From Nonlabens ulvanivorans (GTDB taxonomy: Bacteria > Bacteroidota > Bacteroidia > Flavobacteriales > Flavobacteriaceae): a stretch of DNA of 64,000 nucleotides. Position numbers and translations under genes: made by a program. The DNA lies in assembly GCF_000732625.1 (NCBI RefSeq), contig NZ_JPJI01000032.1, positions 1,369,180 to 1,433,179 of the forward strand, written 5' to 3'. Numbering within the stretch: position 1 is the first letter of the stretch; each line of letters begins with the position of its first letter. A model generated the notes under the pieces. It was not told the origin of the DNA and made no database searches. It saw only the letters and a program-made list of their open reading frames with translations. Below are positions 17,738 to 26,852 of this stretch, one piece after another.

Positions 17738-18919
17738 TTAATCATAAAATTCGTTGATGACTTCATTTAATATAGCACATGATTTTGTTATCTCATCTTG
17801 AGTTATGGTAAGTGGTGGCGTGATTCTTACAGCTTTTTTTTCAAATAGAAGTAGAAAGAAAATTACACCACGATTACGGCACTCATCTACAATCGCGGCT
17901 GTATATTGATCGTCTGACAGTATGGCTGCTAGCATTAATCCTGTGCCTCTTATTTCTTTAATGTTTTTGTTTTTTAAGCTTTCGCGAAAGCGTAATTCTT
18001 TAATCCTTACATCCTTAATGAGATCTCCTTTTTCAAGTTCAGTCATAGTGGCAAGTGCGGCAGAAGCTATAACTGGGTTACCGCCAAATGTGGTAATATG
18101 TCCCAGCATAGGAGCTTCTTTAAACATATTAAGGTGTTCTACACTAGCAGTTAATGCTCCTATGGGCAGTCCACCGGCCAGGCCTTTACCTGTAATCACC
18201 ATGTCTGGTATGATGTCATGTTGTGTAAAATAGAACATGGATCCTGTACGGCCCATTCCTGGTTGTATTTCATCTATAATCAGTAATGCGCCAGTCTGTT
18301 CACATTTTGTCTTTAGCGCCTTTAACCATGATGCATGTGGGATGATAAAACCTGCGCCACCTTGAATCGATTCTATGATTACTGCGGCAGTTAGGGAAGT
18401 AATTAAGTTTAATTGAGACATACAATTAAACTTGATATGTTTTACTTGTGGTAATAAAGGTCTGAAAGGTGCTTTACGTTCTTCATAGTCCATTAAACTT
18501 AAGGATCCCATAGTATTGCCGTGATAAGCTTTTTGCATAGAGATCAATTCACTTCTACCGGTTACTCTACGTGCCAGTTTTATAGCAGCTTCCATAGCTT
18601 CTGTACCACTGTTGACTAGATAGGTCATTTGAAGAGGCTCAGGCATGTGTTGTGCTATTTTTTTACATAGCTCGACTGCTGGTTCTTGAGCATATTCTCC
18701 ATAGACCATCACGTGCATGTATAAGTCTACTTGTTTTTTAATAGCGGTAGTGACTGCTGGATGACAATGTCCTAGTGGTAGTGCACTGACTCCTGCCACA
18801 CAATCTAAGTATTCATTGCCGTGGACATCATAAATGTAATTTCCACGCGCATGTGATACCTCAAGAGCTGGAGCAAATGGGGTAGTAGGAGCTTGAAATT
18901 GAAAAAAGTCTTGCTTCAA
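17738..18919 (-). CDS. PLP-dependent class III aminotransferase
   Basis: 393 aa, fold-type I. Motifs: VNSGTEAMEAAIKLAR (PLP phosphate cup), LIIDEIQPGMGRTG, the Schiff-base lysine in ITGKGLAGG, and TTFGGNPV. The family includes acetylornithine, ornithine and 4-aminobutyrate aminotransferases; the substrate cannot be fixed here. The start is TTG at 18919: an in-frame stop lies five codons upstream and no ATG falls in between. The start is two bases after the OstA stop, so the two genes are coupled. Palindrome copy 2 is inside the gene and encodes RFRES. Confidence 0.85.
   Translation of the reverse strand: MKQDFFQFQAPTTPFAPALEVSHARGNYIYDVHGNEYLDCVAGVSALPLGHCHPAVTTAIKKQVDLYMHVMVYGEYAQEPAVELCKKIAQHMPEPLQMTYLVNSGTEAMEAAIKLARRVTGRSELISMQKAYHGNTMGSLSLMDYEERKAPFRPLLPQVKHIKFNCMSQLNLITSLTAAVIIESIQGGAGFIIPHASWLKALKTKCEQTGALLIIDEIQPGMGRTGSMFYFTQHDIIPDMVITGKGLAGGLPIGALTASVEHLNMFKEAPMLGHITTFGGNPVIASAALATMTELEKGDLIKDVRIKELRFRESLKNKNIKEIRGTGLMLAAILSDDQYTAAIVDECRNRGVIFFLLLFEKKAVRITPPLTITQDEITKSCAILNEVINEFYD
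17978..17992. repeat. Iterated palindrome, copy 2, inside the aminotransferase gene
   Basis: GCTTTCGCGAAAGC (perfect 14 bp) plus G. Read on the minus strand it encodes RFRES in frame with no disruption. Confidence 0.93.
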
Positions 18920-18921
18920 GG

Positions 18922-20652
18922 CTATTTCTTTTTACCTATTAATTGTTGATCTTCTTTTTTATCAATTAACTTCTTATCCTTTAAACGTGAGTTTTCGTTA
19001 ATTTGAGAAGAGTTGTTCTCATCAAAGAAATCTTCTTCCTGTAAAGGCAGTGGTAGCCCTTGGATTTTAATAAGTACAGGTTTAGGTTTCCCCATAAATA
19101 GATCATCTACAGAGTTGAGTTGTTCTTCACCTCGCCAGTTAAAGCCTCTTAGTCTTCTTGCATTCTCAGGTAATTCATCTGGCGGAATGGTTTCATCCTT
19201 AGGATTACCTATAGGTTTTATAATGGCAATATCACCATTATTAAAGGTGATTTCTAACTTACTACTGGTTCCCTTGTTGATCCCAACTAGCTCATCAGAT
19301 TCATTAGAAACATAAAGTAAGTTTTCAACGTTTTTATCAATTTTCACTTTATTTAGCTCATTATCTTTAAATAACCCTATGAGCTCTTTTCCTTTTATCT
19401 GATTATAACCATCATGAATGGTATCCTTATCTACTATAAAGGCATTGTAAAACACTCTTAAAGAATCTAGTTTTTCTGTTTCTACATTGCTTTGTAGATG
19501 AATAGAATCTCCTGTTATTTGACTTTTACCACTCCATAGGACAGGTTTCTTAATCATTTTAGTAAGTCCAGTTGATTGCCTAGTGTGAATAGAATCACAT
19601 CGACCGCTTAAATCACTTTTAAAAAGTCTTACATCTCTAAAACCTCGTACAATGCGATTATCTTCTGGACCTGTTACCATTAGAGTATCTGCATGTATGT
19701 ATACAGAATCTGCCTCTTGCAACGATATAGCTACCGCTCTTTTAGTTATAAAAACAGAATCTTTGTCTCTAAAGACTTCGGCATAATGGCCTTTAATAAT
19801 AGAATTATTTATGGTGTCTGTTACGACTATATTATTTGTCGCGCTAGCAAAATTAGTAACACGATTAAAGTAGAGACTATCACCGGTAACGGTTCTATTA
19901 TTATAATCAATGCGAGATTTTTTTACAAAATGTCCGTAGTCATTACGTGTATCATAAAAACCACGTTCACAATAGACTGTACTCGCTTTACCTTTTATGG
20001 TCGATGGACCATATAAATAAGCATGTCCCGTTTCAGTATAAAAATTAACTTGACTTGAGTTAATGGTATAGTCAGGATTAACTATAACCACATCATCAAT
20101 GAATTGATATTTTTTTTCTTGCATAAAAAATCTGCCCACACGACTAGTAAGTGTACTAGCTGTATCCTTAACTGTTCCACCACTTCTATAATAAGCTTGT
20201 TGTTTATTGCGATCAAAGTATAAGGTGTCTGTAGATAAAGTAGTCTCTGGACTGCGCATATTCACTTTACCAGCAGCAAATGCTAATTGAGTATTTCCAT
20301 TATATTCTGCATATTTTGAATTCATGAGAACGCTGTCACCTTGATTCATACGTACAGAGCCTAGTGCTCTTAAGAAATTGTCTTTTTTATAAAAAACAGC
20401 TTGGTCACACCACATTTTAATGCCTTGATGAACTACATATACTTGTTGAGCATCAGATTTTGCATAAATAATAGCATCTGGATAATTTTCTTCATCAATG
20501 AATTGATATTCAGAAATTACATTAATGATGGAATCATTCTCAGTAGAGGAGATATCATTATTTTCAATTTGTTGCACCTGTCCATAGCAAAGGAAGGTTA
20601 TGAAAAATAATAGAGTACTAATTGTGATTTTCAAGAGAATTGATTTTAACAT
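18922..20652 (-). CDS. OstA/LptA-like LPS-transport protein
   Basis: 576 aa with a signal peptide (ends about residue 24, FLCYGQ). Beta-strand repeats of the OstA/LptA type run through the protein (YAKSDAQQVYVVHQG, NKYAEYNGNTQLAFAAGKV, IKGKASTVYCERGFYDT), giving an extended beta-jellyroll that in LptA carries lipopolysaccharide across the periplasm. It is much longer than E. coli LptA (185 aa), as is usual in Bacteroidota. The C-terminus is charged and low complexity (KKEDQQLIGKKK). It precedes the aminotransferase on the same strand. Confidence 0.82.
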   Translation of the reverse strand: MLKSILLKITISTLLFFITFLCYGQVQQIENNDISSTENDSIINVISEYQFIDEENYPDAIIYAKSDAQQVYVVHQGIKMWCDQAVFYKKDNFLRALGSVRMNQGDSVLMNSKYAEYNGNTQLAFAAGKVNMRSPETTLSTDTLYFDRNKQQAYYRSGGTVKDTASTLTSRVGRFFMQEKKYQFIDDVVIVNPDYTINSSQVNFYTETGHAYLYGPSTIKGKASTVYCERGFYDTRNDYGHFVKKSRIDYNNRTVTGDSLYFNRVTNFASATNNIVVTDTINNSIIKGHYAEVFRDKDSVFITKRAVAISLQEADSVYIHADTLMVTGPEDNRIVRGFRDVRLFKSDLSGRCDSIHTRQSTGLTKMIKKPVLWSGKSQITGDSIHLQSNVETEKLDSLRVFYNAFIVDKDTIHDGYNQIKGKELIGLFKDNELNKVKIDKNVENLLYVSNESDELVGINKGTSSKLEITFNNGDIAIIKPIGNPKDETIPPDELPENARRLRGFNWRGEEQLNSVDDLFMGKPKPVLIKIQGLPLPLQEEDFFDENNSSQINENSRLKDKKLIDKKEDQQLIGKKK

Positions 20653-20724
20653 ACAAAGTTACTAAAACGATGCCATGATTGTTTAAGTAACGTACAATCT
20701 TGTTTTTTTATTTTTAAAATTAGG

Positions 20725-20757
20725 GCAAAAAAAAAGCGCTCCATAAGGAGCGCTTTA
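20725..20757 (-). terminator. Terminator of the cysteine-rich lipoprotein gene
   Basis: Perfect 10-bp arms AAAGCGCTCC (20734-20743) and GGAGCGCTTT (20748-20757), 4-nt loop. On the minus strand it is followed by a run of T. Confidence 0.9.
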
Positions 20758-20773
20758 ATATAAAAAGTATGTT

Positions 20774-21496
20774 CTAGTTATCTTGAACTTCTCCACATTC
20801 GTCTTGACAGAAAGTGTTAGATTTTGCAGTATCACTTAAGCCTAATTGCTCACCATCAACCCATACACCTACACATTGATCAACACAACCGTTATCCTTT
20901 AAGGTATACATTACTACATAAGCAGCAAGACAAGTACAGTCAGGTAAACAGTTATCTCTAAATCTATAAGTAACACCTGTACGTCTTCCAGAAAAACAGT
21001 TTCTTACATTGAAAGCACATACATCTGGAATACCATTAACTAATGGAGTAAGGTTACAGTCACCTACTATATTCATAGATACAGAAGAGATGTACCATCC
21101 TGGTGCAGCAGTATATTTAAAGTCAAATTTAGTATTACCGTTACCGTTACCATCGTTATCGTTGAATTTTGTAACCTTAAGGTTACCTACAGCACCAGTA
21201 CCTGGTAAATTGATATCTTGAACTAAACAAGCACCAAAATCTGGATCTTCAATAAGAAACTTCTCTTCACCAGTAGTGGTGATAGATTCGATAGGTAATG
21301 GGTAAACAGATTCCTCTGGATTTAACTCACGAGGTAAAACGTCACGACTGATTGCGATTGTCTGCATAAAATCAACAAAATCAGCTTCAGTCATCTTATC
21401 GATGTTTTGAGCTTCATATTGATCTACGTTTGCTTCTTCTGAGGAACAAGCTGCAGCAATAATTCCTAAAACAAAAATTGTAAATATTTTTTTCAT
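20774..21496 (-). CDS. Cysteine-rich secreted lipoprotein of unknown function
   Basis: 240 aa from the ATG at 21496 (MKKIFTIF). An upstream ATG at 21520 is less likely, because the -7 box lies over it and the lipoprotein signal starts at MKK. Lipobox AAC (Cys about 17). The mature part has eleven further cysteines, mostly in the last 100 residues, several in pairs (NCLPDCTC, GCVDQC, FCQDEC), suggesting a disulfide-rich periplasmic or surface domain. A glycine/asparagine-rich patch (NDNDGNGNGNT) could bind calcium. I know no family for it. It has its own promoter element and terminator, so it is a single-gene unit. Confidence 0.75.
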   Translation of the reverse strand: MKKIFTIFVLGIIAAACSSEEANVDQYEAQNIDKMTEADFVDFMQTIAISRDVLPRELNPEESVYPLPIESITTTGEEKFLIEDPDFGACLVQDINLPGTGAVGNLKVTKFNDNDGNGNGNTKFDFKYTAAPGWYISSVSMNIVGDCNLTPLVNGIPDVCAFNVRNCFSGRRTGVTYRFRDNCLPDCTCLAAYVVMYTLKDNGCVDQCVGVWVDGEQLGLSDTAKSNTFCQDECGEVQDN

Positions 21497-21517
21497 GGTC
21501 CTATTAAATTGGGTAGA

Positions 21518-21525
21518 CAAAACTA
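21518..21525 (-). promoter_or_regulatory. -7 box for the cysteine-rich lipoprotein
   Basis: Minus-strand TAGTTTTG matches TAnnTTTG, 21 bases before the ATG at 21496. No clear TTG box. Confidence 0.4.
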
Positions 21526-21682
21526 CTTCTATTTAACACGACTTTGTAAAATTCTGTTAAGTTTTCGCTATCTAGGCTTTAATAATCGTTAACAAACACT
21601 TCTAAGATTATAGGTTTGTAAATCAGTCTTTTAATAAATCTATTCAACTGATTAAATAACCACTCGTCGAGTAGAGTCTTTG

Positions 21683-22447
21683 TTATAAAGGGAAATAATA
21701 CCAATCTATTTCTTTTTCATAATTTCCTTCGGTATTAAACGCTGATTTCATGACTTGTAAATCGCCTTCAGAATCTGTTCCTAGTTCGATAACCGCGTAT
21801 CTAACAACATTCCAACCTTTAGATAGGGTAACATCATAATTTCTAATCGATTTTTTAATGACATTTCCCGATTCATCTACTTCTGTAGGTGAACCATTAG
21901 AACCTTTAATACTCGTATCGCTGTCACTATATAGCCACATATAAAAATGACCTTCAATAGGTTCGTGTTTCTCTGGATTTATATTATATGTTATAAATTC
22001 TCTTGAAGATCCAGGGAATATTCGTCCTGTTCTAATGCCGTCTTGATAGGTTTCAAATCCGTAATATTTACCAGCCAGTGCAATCTGGGCATTCGGATTT
22101 GATATCGTAAGGTTTTCTAGTGGACTAAAAACATCTTCTATACCTATTGCGCTCAATTCATATGCCGCATCGCCTAAGGAATTGTAATCATCAAATGCTT
22201 TTTGAGAGGTTTCATTGAACTCATTTGGTAATTCAATTTCCAATGTTCCATTTTCATCCACACTTCCTTTAAATAATGGATCTACAAAAAATCCCATGAT
22301 GTTCAATTGTGCAACATCTCCATCATAATCAATAACATCGCCTGTTACTATATAATTAGATTCCTTTAAATTTTCTACTTTTTCTTTACAGGAATTAAAT
22401 ACGAGTAGTACGGTAATTAATAGGGCTGTGTAACAATATCTAATCAT
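21683..22447 (-). CDS. Hypothetical lipoprotein
   Basis: 254 aa with a lipoprotein signal (VFNSC, Cys about 20). The mature part is beta-rich and has no motif I recognise; a domain starting YIVTGDVIDYDGDVAQ may be a small Ig-like or beta-sandwich fold. It is read alone: the next minus-strand gene upstream is DUF6095, 75 bases away. Palindrome copy 3 ends 16 bases before its start codon, in the likely 5' leader or promoter. Probably exposed on the periplasmic side of the outer membrane. Confidence 0.75.
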   Translation of the reverse strand: MIRYCYTALLITVLLVFNSCKEKVENLKESNYIVTGDVIDYDGDVAQLNIMGFFVDPLFKGSVDENGTLEIELPNEFNETSQKAFDDYNSLGDAAYELSAIGIEDVFSPLENLTISNPNAQIALAGKYYGFETYQDGIRTGRIFPGSSREFITYNINPEKHEPIEGHFYMWLYSDSDTSIKGSNGSPTEVDESGNVIKKSIRNYDVTLSKGWNVVRYAVIELGTDSEGDLQVMKSAFNTEGNYEKEIDWYYFPL

Positions 22448-22462
22448 AGAACTTTAGTTTTT

Positions 22463-22480
22463 ACGCTTTCGCGAAAGCGT
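22463..22480. repeat. Iterated palindrome, copy 3 (perfect, 18 bp)
   Basis: ACGCTTTCGCGAAAGCGT between DUF6095 and the hypothetical lipoprotein gene, just upstream of the lipoprotein start. Confidence 0.95.
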
Positions 22481-22522
22481 GATTCAAAATATTTCTATTT
22501 AACGTAGAATAGAAGGTTTATA

Positions 22523-22762
22523 TTACCTTTTTTTATCTGATTTAAACATGGAATCTAATATAGTATTGATTCCTTGAAAAATAAATACAACCGCAAGTAT
22601 GCAGAAAGCAATACCTGGCATTAAGAATATGATGGGATGATCACTTCCAGCGCCCAAATAAATTAAGATAGGTCCAGCAATTAAAAATGGAATGGCAGTC
22701 ATGAGTCTTGTGATGCCTTTTCCTAATACTTCTTTATCTGTTGATGGCTGTTGCTGTTCCAT
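22523..22762 (-). CDS. DUF6095-like small membrane protein
   Basis: 79 aa with two membrane helices (TAIPFLIAGPILIYLGAG and FLMPGIAFCILAVVFIFQGI) and a charged C-terminus (FKSDKKR). Pattern and length match the flavobacterial DUF6095 family, whose function is unknown. Its start codon overlaps the stop codon of murQ by one base, so it is the last gene of the ftsK operon. A weak inverted repeat (TTCTATT/AATAGAA at 22493-22514) lies just past its stop. Confidence 0.75.
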   Translation of the reverse strand: MEQQQPSTDKEVLGKGITRLMTAIPFLIAGPILIYLGAGSDHPIIFLMPGIAFCILAVVFIFQGINTILDSMFKSDKKR

Positions 22763-23574
22763 TAACAGTTGTCTATATGGTTGATAGCAGATCGTACACT
22801 ACCGTATTCTTTTAATGCGTTTTGAGCGTTTTCATAATTAATACCGGTCTGTTCCATAATCATTCTAGTACCACGGTCTACTAATTTATCATTACTCAAT
22901 TGCATGTCAACCATTTTATTACCTTTTATATGTCCTAATTTAATCATCACTGTAGTACTGATCATATTGAGAACCATTTTCTGAGCAGTACCAGCTTTCA
23001 TGCGACTACTGCCAGTCACAAATTCTGGACCTACAATAGGAGTGATAGGGTAGTTTGATTCTAACGCAATGGGACTATTTGCATTACAAGTAATAGAACC
23101 TGTAGAGATATTTAAACGATTGCAACTTTTTAAACCTCCTAAAACATATGGAGTGGTTCCACTGGCTGCAATACCTATCACGGTATCATTTTCATTAATA
23201 GAATAGGCTTGTAAATCTTTAATTGCTTGTTTGGTATCATCTTCGGCATTTTCTACAGCATGTCTTATAGCTGTGTCACCACCAGCGATAAGGCCTATGA
23301 TTTTATCTGGAGATACACCAAAAGTTGGTGGACATTCACTAGCGTCTAAAATTCCTAATCGACCACTAGTTCCTGCTCCTATATAAAAAAGTCGACCACC
23401 AGACTTCATCTTTTGAACGATACTATCTACAAATGATTCAATTTGTGGAATGACCTGTTGTACAGCAATAGCTACTTTCTGATCTTCGCGATTGATGTTA
23501 TTAAGAAGTTCTATGGTGGACATATTTTCTAGTCCATCATATAAAGAGTCTTGCTCTGTGGTTTTAGTAAACAT
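22762..23574 (-). CDS. murQ: N-acetylmuramic acid 6-phosphate etherase
   Basis: 270 aa, a single SIS sugar-phosphate domain with GAGTSGRLGILDASECPPTFG split over the loop (GAGTSGR and ASECPPTFG are the family signature), GGDTAIRHAVENAEDD and SSRMKAGTAQK. MurQ cleaves the lactyl ether of MurNAc-6-phosphate to give GlcNAc-6-phosphate and lactate during peptidoglycan recycling in the cytosol. Slightly shorter than E. coli MurQ. It starts three bases after the ribB stop and overlaps DUF6095 by one base. High confidence. Confidence 0.95.
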   Translation of the reverse strand: MFTKTTEQDSLYDGLENMSTIELLNNINREDQKVAIAVQQVIPQIESFVDSIVQKMKSGGRLFYIGAGTSGRLGILDASECPPTFGVSPDKIIGLIAGGDTAIRHAVENAEDDTKQAIKDLQAYSINENDTVIGIAASGTTPYVLGGLKSCNRLNISTGSITCNANSPIALESNYPITPIVGPEFVTGSSRMKAGTAQKMVLNMISTTVMIKLGHIKGNKMVDMQLSNDKLVDRGTRMIMEQTGINYENAQNALKEYGSVRSAINHIDNC

Positions 23575-23577
23575 GAA

Positions 23578-24732
23578 TTAATAAGTTATGGTTTCTGTGA
23601 TCTCTAGACCATAACCTATCATACCTATACGCTTACTTTGCTCACTGTTAGTTAACAGCTTTAATTTTGAGATTTTTAAGTCGTGCAGTATTTGAGCACC
23701 TATACCGTAATCTCTATTATCTAGGTTTTTGCGTGGCGCTTTTACCTCGCCATTTTGTTGTAATTCTTTTAATTGTTCTAATCTACTCAACATATTTTCT
23801 GGTTGAAACTGCTGATTTATGAAAACAATTGCTCCTTTTCCTTCCTTATTAAGACGTTCAAACATAGCGTCTATTTTTCTGTCAGCCTCAGATGTAAGCG
23901 TACTGAAAAGGTCATTATTAACCTGAGTAGAGTTCATACGTGTTAGTACTTCCTCATCTTCATTCCAATCACCTAAGGTTAATGCTAGGTGTATTTGTTG
24001 ATTTGTGGTTTGTTGATAAGCTCTTAATCTATATTCACCAAAACGAGTGCGTAAATTAAAGTCTTCTTTTTTCTCGATGAGGCTATCGTTTTTCATACGA
24101 TAAGCCACTAAATCTTCTATAGAAACTAATTTTACATCAAACTTTTTTGCAACTTCAATCAATTGAGGTAAGCGAGCCATCGTTCCATCTTCATTCATGA
24201 TTTCTACAATCACACCTGCAGGTTCATGTCCGGCTAATCTTGCAAAATCAATAGCAGCTTCAGTATGCCCAGTTCTTCTTAAAACGCCACCATCTCGTGC
24301 TCTTAAAGGGAAAATGTGACCTGGTTTACTTAAATCATGACCTCTAGTATCTTCATGAATCATCGCTTGGATGGTCTTTGATCTATCGCTGGCACTAATA
24401 CCAGTGGTTACTCCATGACCTCTTAGATCTACAGAAACCGTAAAAGCAGTTTCCATAGGGTCAGAATTATTAGTAACCATCATATCCAGTTCTAATTCTT
24501 TACAGCGCGACTCTGTAATAGGCATGCATATCAATCCACGACCATGAGTGGCCATAAAGTTGATCATTTCTGGTGTTACAGATTGTGCGGAAGCCAGAAA
24601 GTCACCTTCGTTTTCCCTATTTTCATCATCTACAACAATGATAACCTTACCTTTTTTGATGTCCTCAATAGCATCTTCAATAGAGTCTAGTTTAAAGGAA
24701 GTATTTTTTTGAATTGCAGTACTAGCGGTCAT
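23578..24732 (-). CDS. ribB: 3,4-dihydroxy-2-butanone 4-phosphate synthase with degenerate GTP cyclohydrolase II domain
   Basis: 384 aa in the RibBA layout. The N-terminal RibB half (1-210) is intact: VVDDENRENEGD, FMATHGRGLICMP, TGISASDRSKTI, HIFPLRARDGGVLRRTGHTEA. It makes the four-carbon unit of riboflavin from ribulose 5-phosphate. The C-terminal half keeps the fold (RLRAYQ, RDYGIGAQIL, LLTNS) but lacks the RibA active site: the R-V-H-S-E-C box reads TRMNST, the C-D-C zinc ligands read TSEA, and the H-R-Q-E-G-R loop is lost. GTP cyclohydrolase II activity is therefore unlikely. It lies 30 bases after the LptF/G gene and 3 before murQ. Confidence 0.92.
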   Translation of the reverse strand: MTASTAIQKNTSFKLDSIEDAIEDIKKGKVIIVVDDENRENEGDFLASAQSVTPEMINFMATHGRGLICMPITESRCKELELDMMVTNNSDPMETAFTVSVDLRGHGVTTGISASDRSKTIQAMIHEDTRGHDLSKPGHIFPLRARDGGVLRRTGHTEAAIDFARLAGHEPAGVIVEIMNEDGTMARLPQLIEVAKKFDVKLVSIEDLVAYRMKNDSLIEKKEDFNLRTRFGEYRLRAYQQTTNQQIHLALTLGDWNEDEEVLTRMNSTQVNNDLFSTLTSEADRKIDAMFERLNKEGKGAIVFINQQFQPENMLSRLEQLKELQQNGEVKAPRKNLDNRDYGIGAQILHDLKISKLKLLTNSEQSKRIGMIGYGLEITETITY

Positions 24733-24762
24733 AGGGCTTCATCTTTTGCACAAAGATAAGAA

Positions 24763-26208
24763 TTAGACGGCTCTAGTAGGATTCTTTGGCTTTTTTTTAA
24801 ACTTAGAAAATAAGGATTCAACAGCACCTCCTAAATCAAAAAATCCTTGATCTGTAGTAGCTCGATAGGTAAGTAATATGCCTAATGGAAAAATGATTAA
24901 TGTTCCCATCCAGGCACCTATCCAAGTAGGGAATGCACCTTCAACGGCAGCTTTCTCTGCAAAAATATTGATGAAGTGATAGGTTAAGAAAAATAAGGTA
25001 GCAATTACTAATGGTAATCCCATTCCACCTTTTCTAATAATAGCTCCTAGTGGTGCTCCAATAAAAAATAGTATAATACATGCAGCTCCTAGAACAAATT
25101 TCTTCTGTATTTCAATCTCGTGCTTTGCGATACGTTTAGATTCTTCACTAAGTTGAAATAGCCTGTTTTTTAAAGATGATCGTTGTTGCTTTAATTTATT
25201 AATGGTATTCTCAATAGTACGTCGCTGATCATATATTTTTAATTCACTAATAAAATTATCTGTGATTTCACCAGCCTTTATGGTATCAGTAATTCTTGAC
25301 TTCATCAGTTCTGGTGCCCATTTTCTGTGCTGTGCTTCATGATAGAAGGATAAATTATCATTAAACTTTGTAGTAAATGAATCTATACTGGTTTGTAGCT
25401 CATGAATTTTAAGCATGCGATGATTATCGGTAACATCTGCTTTATTAAGGTCCACATTATTTAATCCTGATACGTCAACATTAAGCGTATAAGTATCAAA
25501 GTAACTGCGTACAAAAGGAGAACTTCTTCTTTTTTGTGCATTTTCAGGAAAAAGGTCGTCATAGTAATTACCATCCGTCAGAACTAGCTGAATGATATTA
25601 GACTTTAAGGAGCTTTTTAATTCACCTTTTCTACTTTTTATGACCGTATAATTCCCATTGCGCTTCGGGTTTTTTTTATGGATGAGAACGTTGTCTAAAA
25701 ATTGACCGCGATCACCTGTTTTTTGATCTACTTTAATATTGATGTCACCTAATTGGTTGAAATTACCAACTCCTATGGCCATTGCAGGTTTACTATTTAC
25801 AATATTTCGCCGTAGATTTCCTTGCTTGAAATGTCCCCAAGGAATCACCGTATTTGCAAAGAAAAATGAAGTGACACCTAATGTTCCGACAACAATGATT
25901 AACGATCGCATGGCACGTTGTAAGGATATACCATTAGATTTCATGGCTGCAAATTCATAATTTTCGGCCATATTACCGAAAACCATTATAGATGCTAGAA
26001 TGATACTTAAAGGTAGCGCTAGAGGTACAATAACAGGAATAGTGTACATCATAAATTTAGCTATGGTAATCATATCTAAATCCTTTCCTGCAAGATCCTT
26101 AATGTAAAGCCATATGGCCTGTAGGATAAGAATAAACATAATGACAATAAAGACGCTTAAAAACGTCTTTATAAATGAAGTCAATATGTATCTATCCAGT
26201 ATTTTCAA
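24763..26208 (-). CDS. LptF/LptG family LPS export permease
   Basis: 481 aa with the family layout: LDRYILTSFIKTF at the N-terminus, three helices, a periplasmic beta-jellyroll (about 110-360, with an inserted coiled-coil around 270-350), then three C-terminal helices (FVLGAACIILFFIGAPLGAI, GLPLVIATLFFLTYHFI). LptFG with LptB extracts LPS from the inner membrane. The start is TTG at 26208, one base after the lolA stop; no ATG fits better. F and G cannot be told apart by eye. Together with OstA at 18.9 kb it links the window to LPS transport. Confidence 0.88.
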   Translation of the reverse strand: MKILDRYILTSFIKTFLSVFIVIMFILILQAIWLYIKDLAGKDLDMITIAKFMMYTIPVIVPLALPLSIILASIMVFGNMAENYEFAAMKSNGISLQRAMRSLIIVVGTLGVTSFFFANTVIPWGHFKQGNLRRNIVNSKPAMAIGVGNFNQLGDINIKVDQKTGDRGQFLDNVLIHKKNPKRNGNYTVIKSRKGELKSSLKSNIIQLVLTDGNYYDDLFPENAQKRRSSPFVRSYFDTYTLNVDVSGLNNVDLNKADVTDNHRMLKIHELQTSIDSFTTKFNDNLSFYHEAQHRKWAPELMKSRITDTIKAGEITDNFISELKIYDQRRTIENTINKLKQQRSSLKNRLFQLSEESKRIAKHEIEIQKKFVLGAACIILFFIGAPLGAIIRKGGMGLPLVIATLFFLTYHFINIFAEKAAVEGAFPTWIGAWMGTLIIFPLGILLTYRATTDQGFFDLGGAVESLFSKFKKKPKNPTRAV

Positions 26209-26209
26209 C

Positions 26210-26848
26210 TTAGTCTAGGTTCTCAATATCCCAACCATCATAATCTTTAGGATCAAAGTAGAAACATTTCTTTGATAAAGGCTGATTAGTCTTAAGTGAT
26301 AATAGGGTAAAAGTAGCTTTAGTACCGCTTACTTCTGTTACAATGGCGTTATAGATATGTTTTGTATTGATATCTATTCCTAGCAATACTTGTTTGTACT
26401 CAGAGTCTGATTTAATAGGTGTTAACTTAATGTATTGAATCTTACGACCTCTAACATTTTGTTCTATATCCCATTCTGCACGATATCCTTTTTCATAGAA
26501 CGTTAATATGTTAGTAGGTGAGATCAGTCCGTCCTCATTATCTGTTTGCGTAGAAATGGTTACCTGTTCATCTTCACGATTAATGACATATAGTTTATCA
26601 CCGTTAAAAACATAGGTGCTTCCTAAGAACTCCACATTATAGTTGTCACCACTTAAAGTGGCTTCACCTTGAACATCCATATTCAATTGTGACCTTGAAT
26701 TTTGAAGATTACCTTTATAAGTAAATACTACATTTTCATAGCTCTTAAACTTAGTCGCTACTTCTTTAAGCAGTTGTTCTGCTTTTGATGATTGTGCGTT
26801 ACTTATAAAAGCAACAGATAATAGTAATAAAATGAAAATCTTTTTCAT
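26210..26848 (-). CDS. LolA-like outer-membrane lipoprotein carrier
   Basis: 212 aa with a signal peptide (ends about residue 18, FISNAQ). The mature part follows the LolA pattern: SKAEQLLKEVATKFKSYENV, GEATLSGDNYNVEF, NGDKLYVINREDEQV and a C-terminal GTKATFTLLSLKTNQPL strand region. LolA proteins carry lipoproteins across the periplasm. It starts four bases after ftsK and is followed by the LptF/G gene, so two envelope-transport functions are expressed with the divisome translocase. Confidence 0.85.
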   Translation of the reverse strand: MKKIFILLLLSVAFISNAQSSKAEQLLKEVATKFKSYENVVFTYKGNLQNSRSQLNMDVQGEATLSGDNYNVEFLGSTYVFNGDKLYVINREDEQVTISTQTDNEDGLISPTNILTFYEKGYRAEWDIEQNVRGRKIQYIKLTPIKSDSEYKQVLLGIDINTKHIYNAIVTEVSGTKATFTLLSLKTNQPLSKKCFYFDPKDYDGWDIENLD

Positions 26849-26852
26849 GGTC

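Noticed and set aside
19693-20016. Plus-strand 107-codon frame opposite the OstA-like gene
   Set aside because: Antisense shadow; the OstA-like frame has signal peptide and family repeats.
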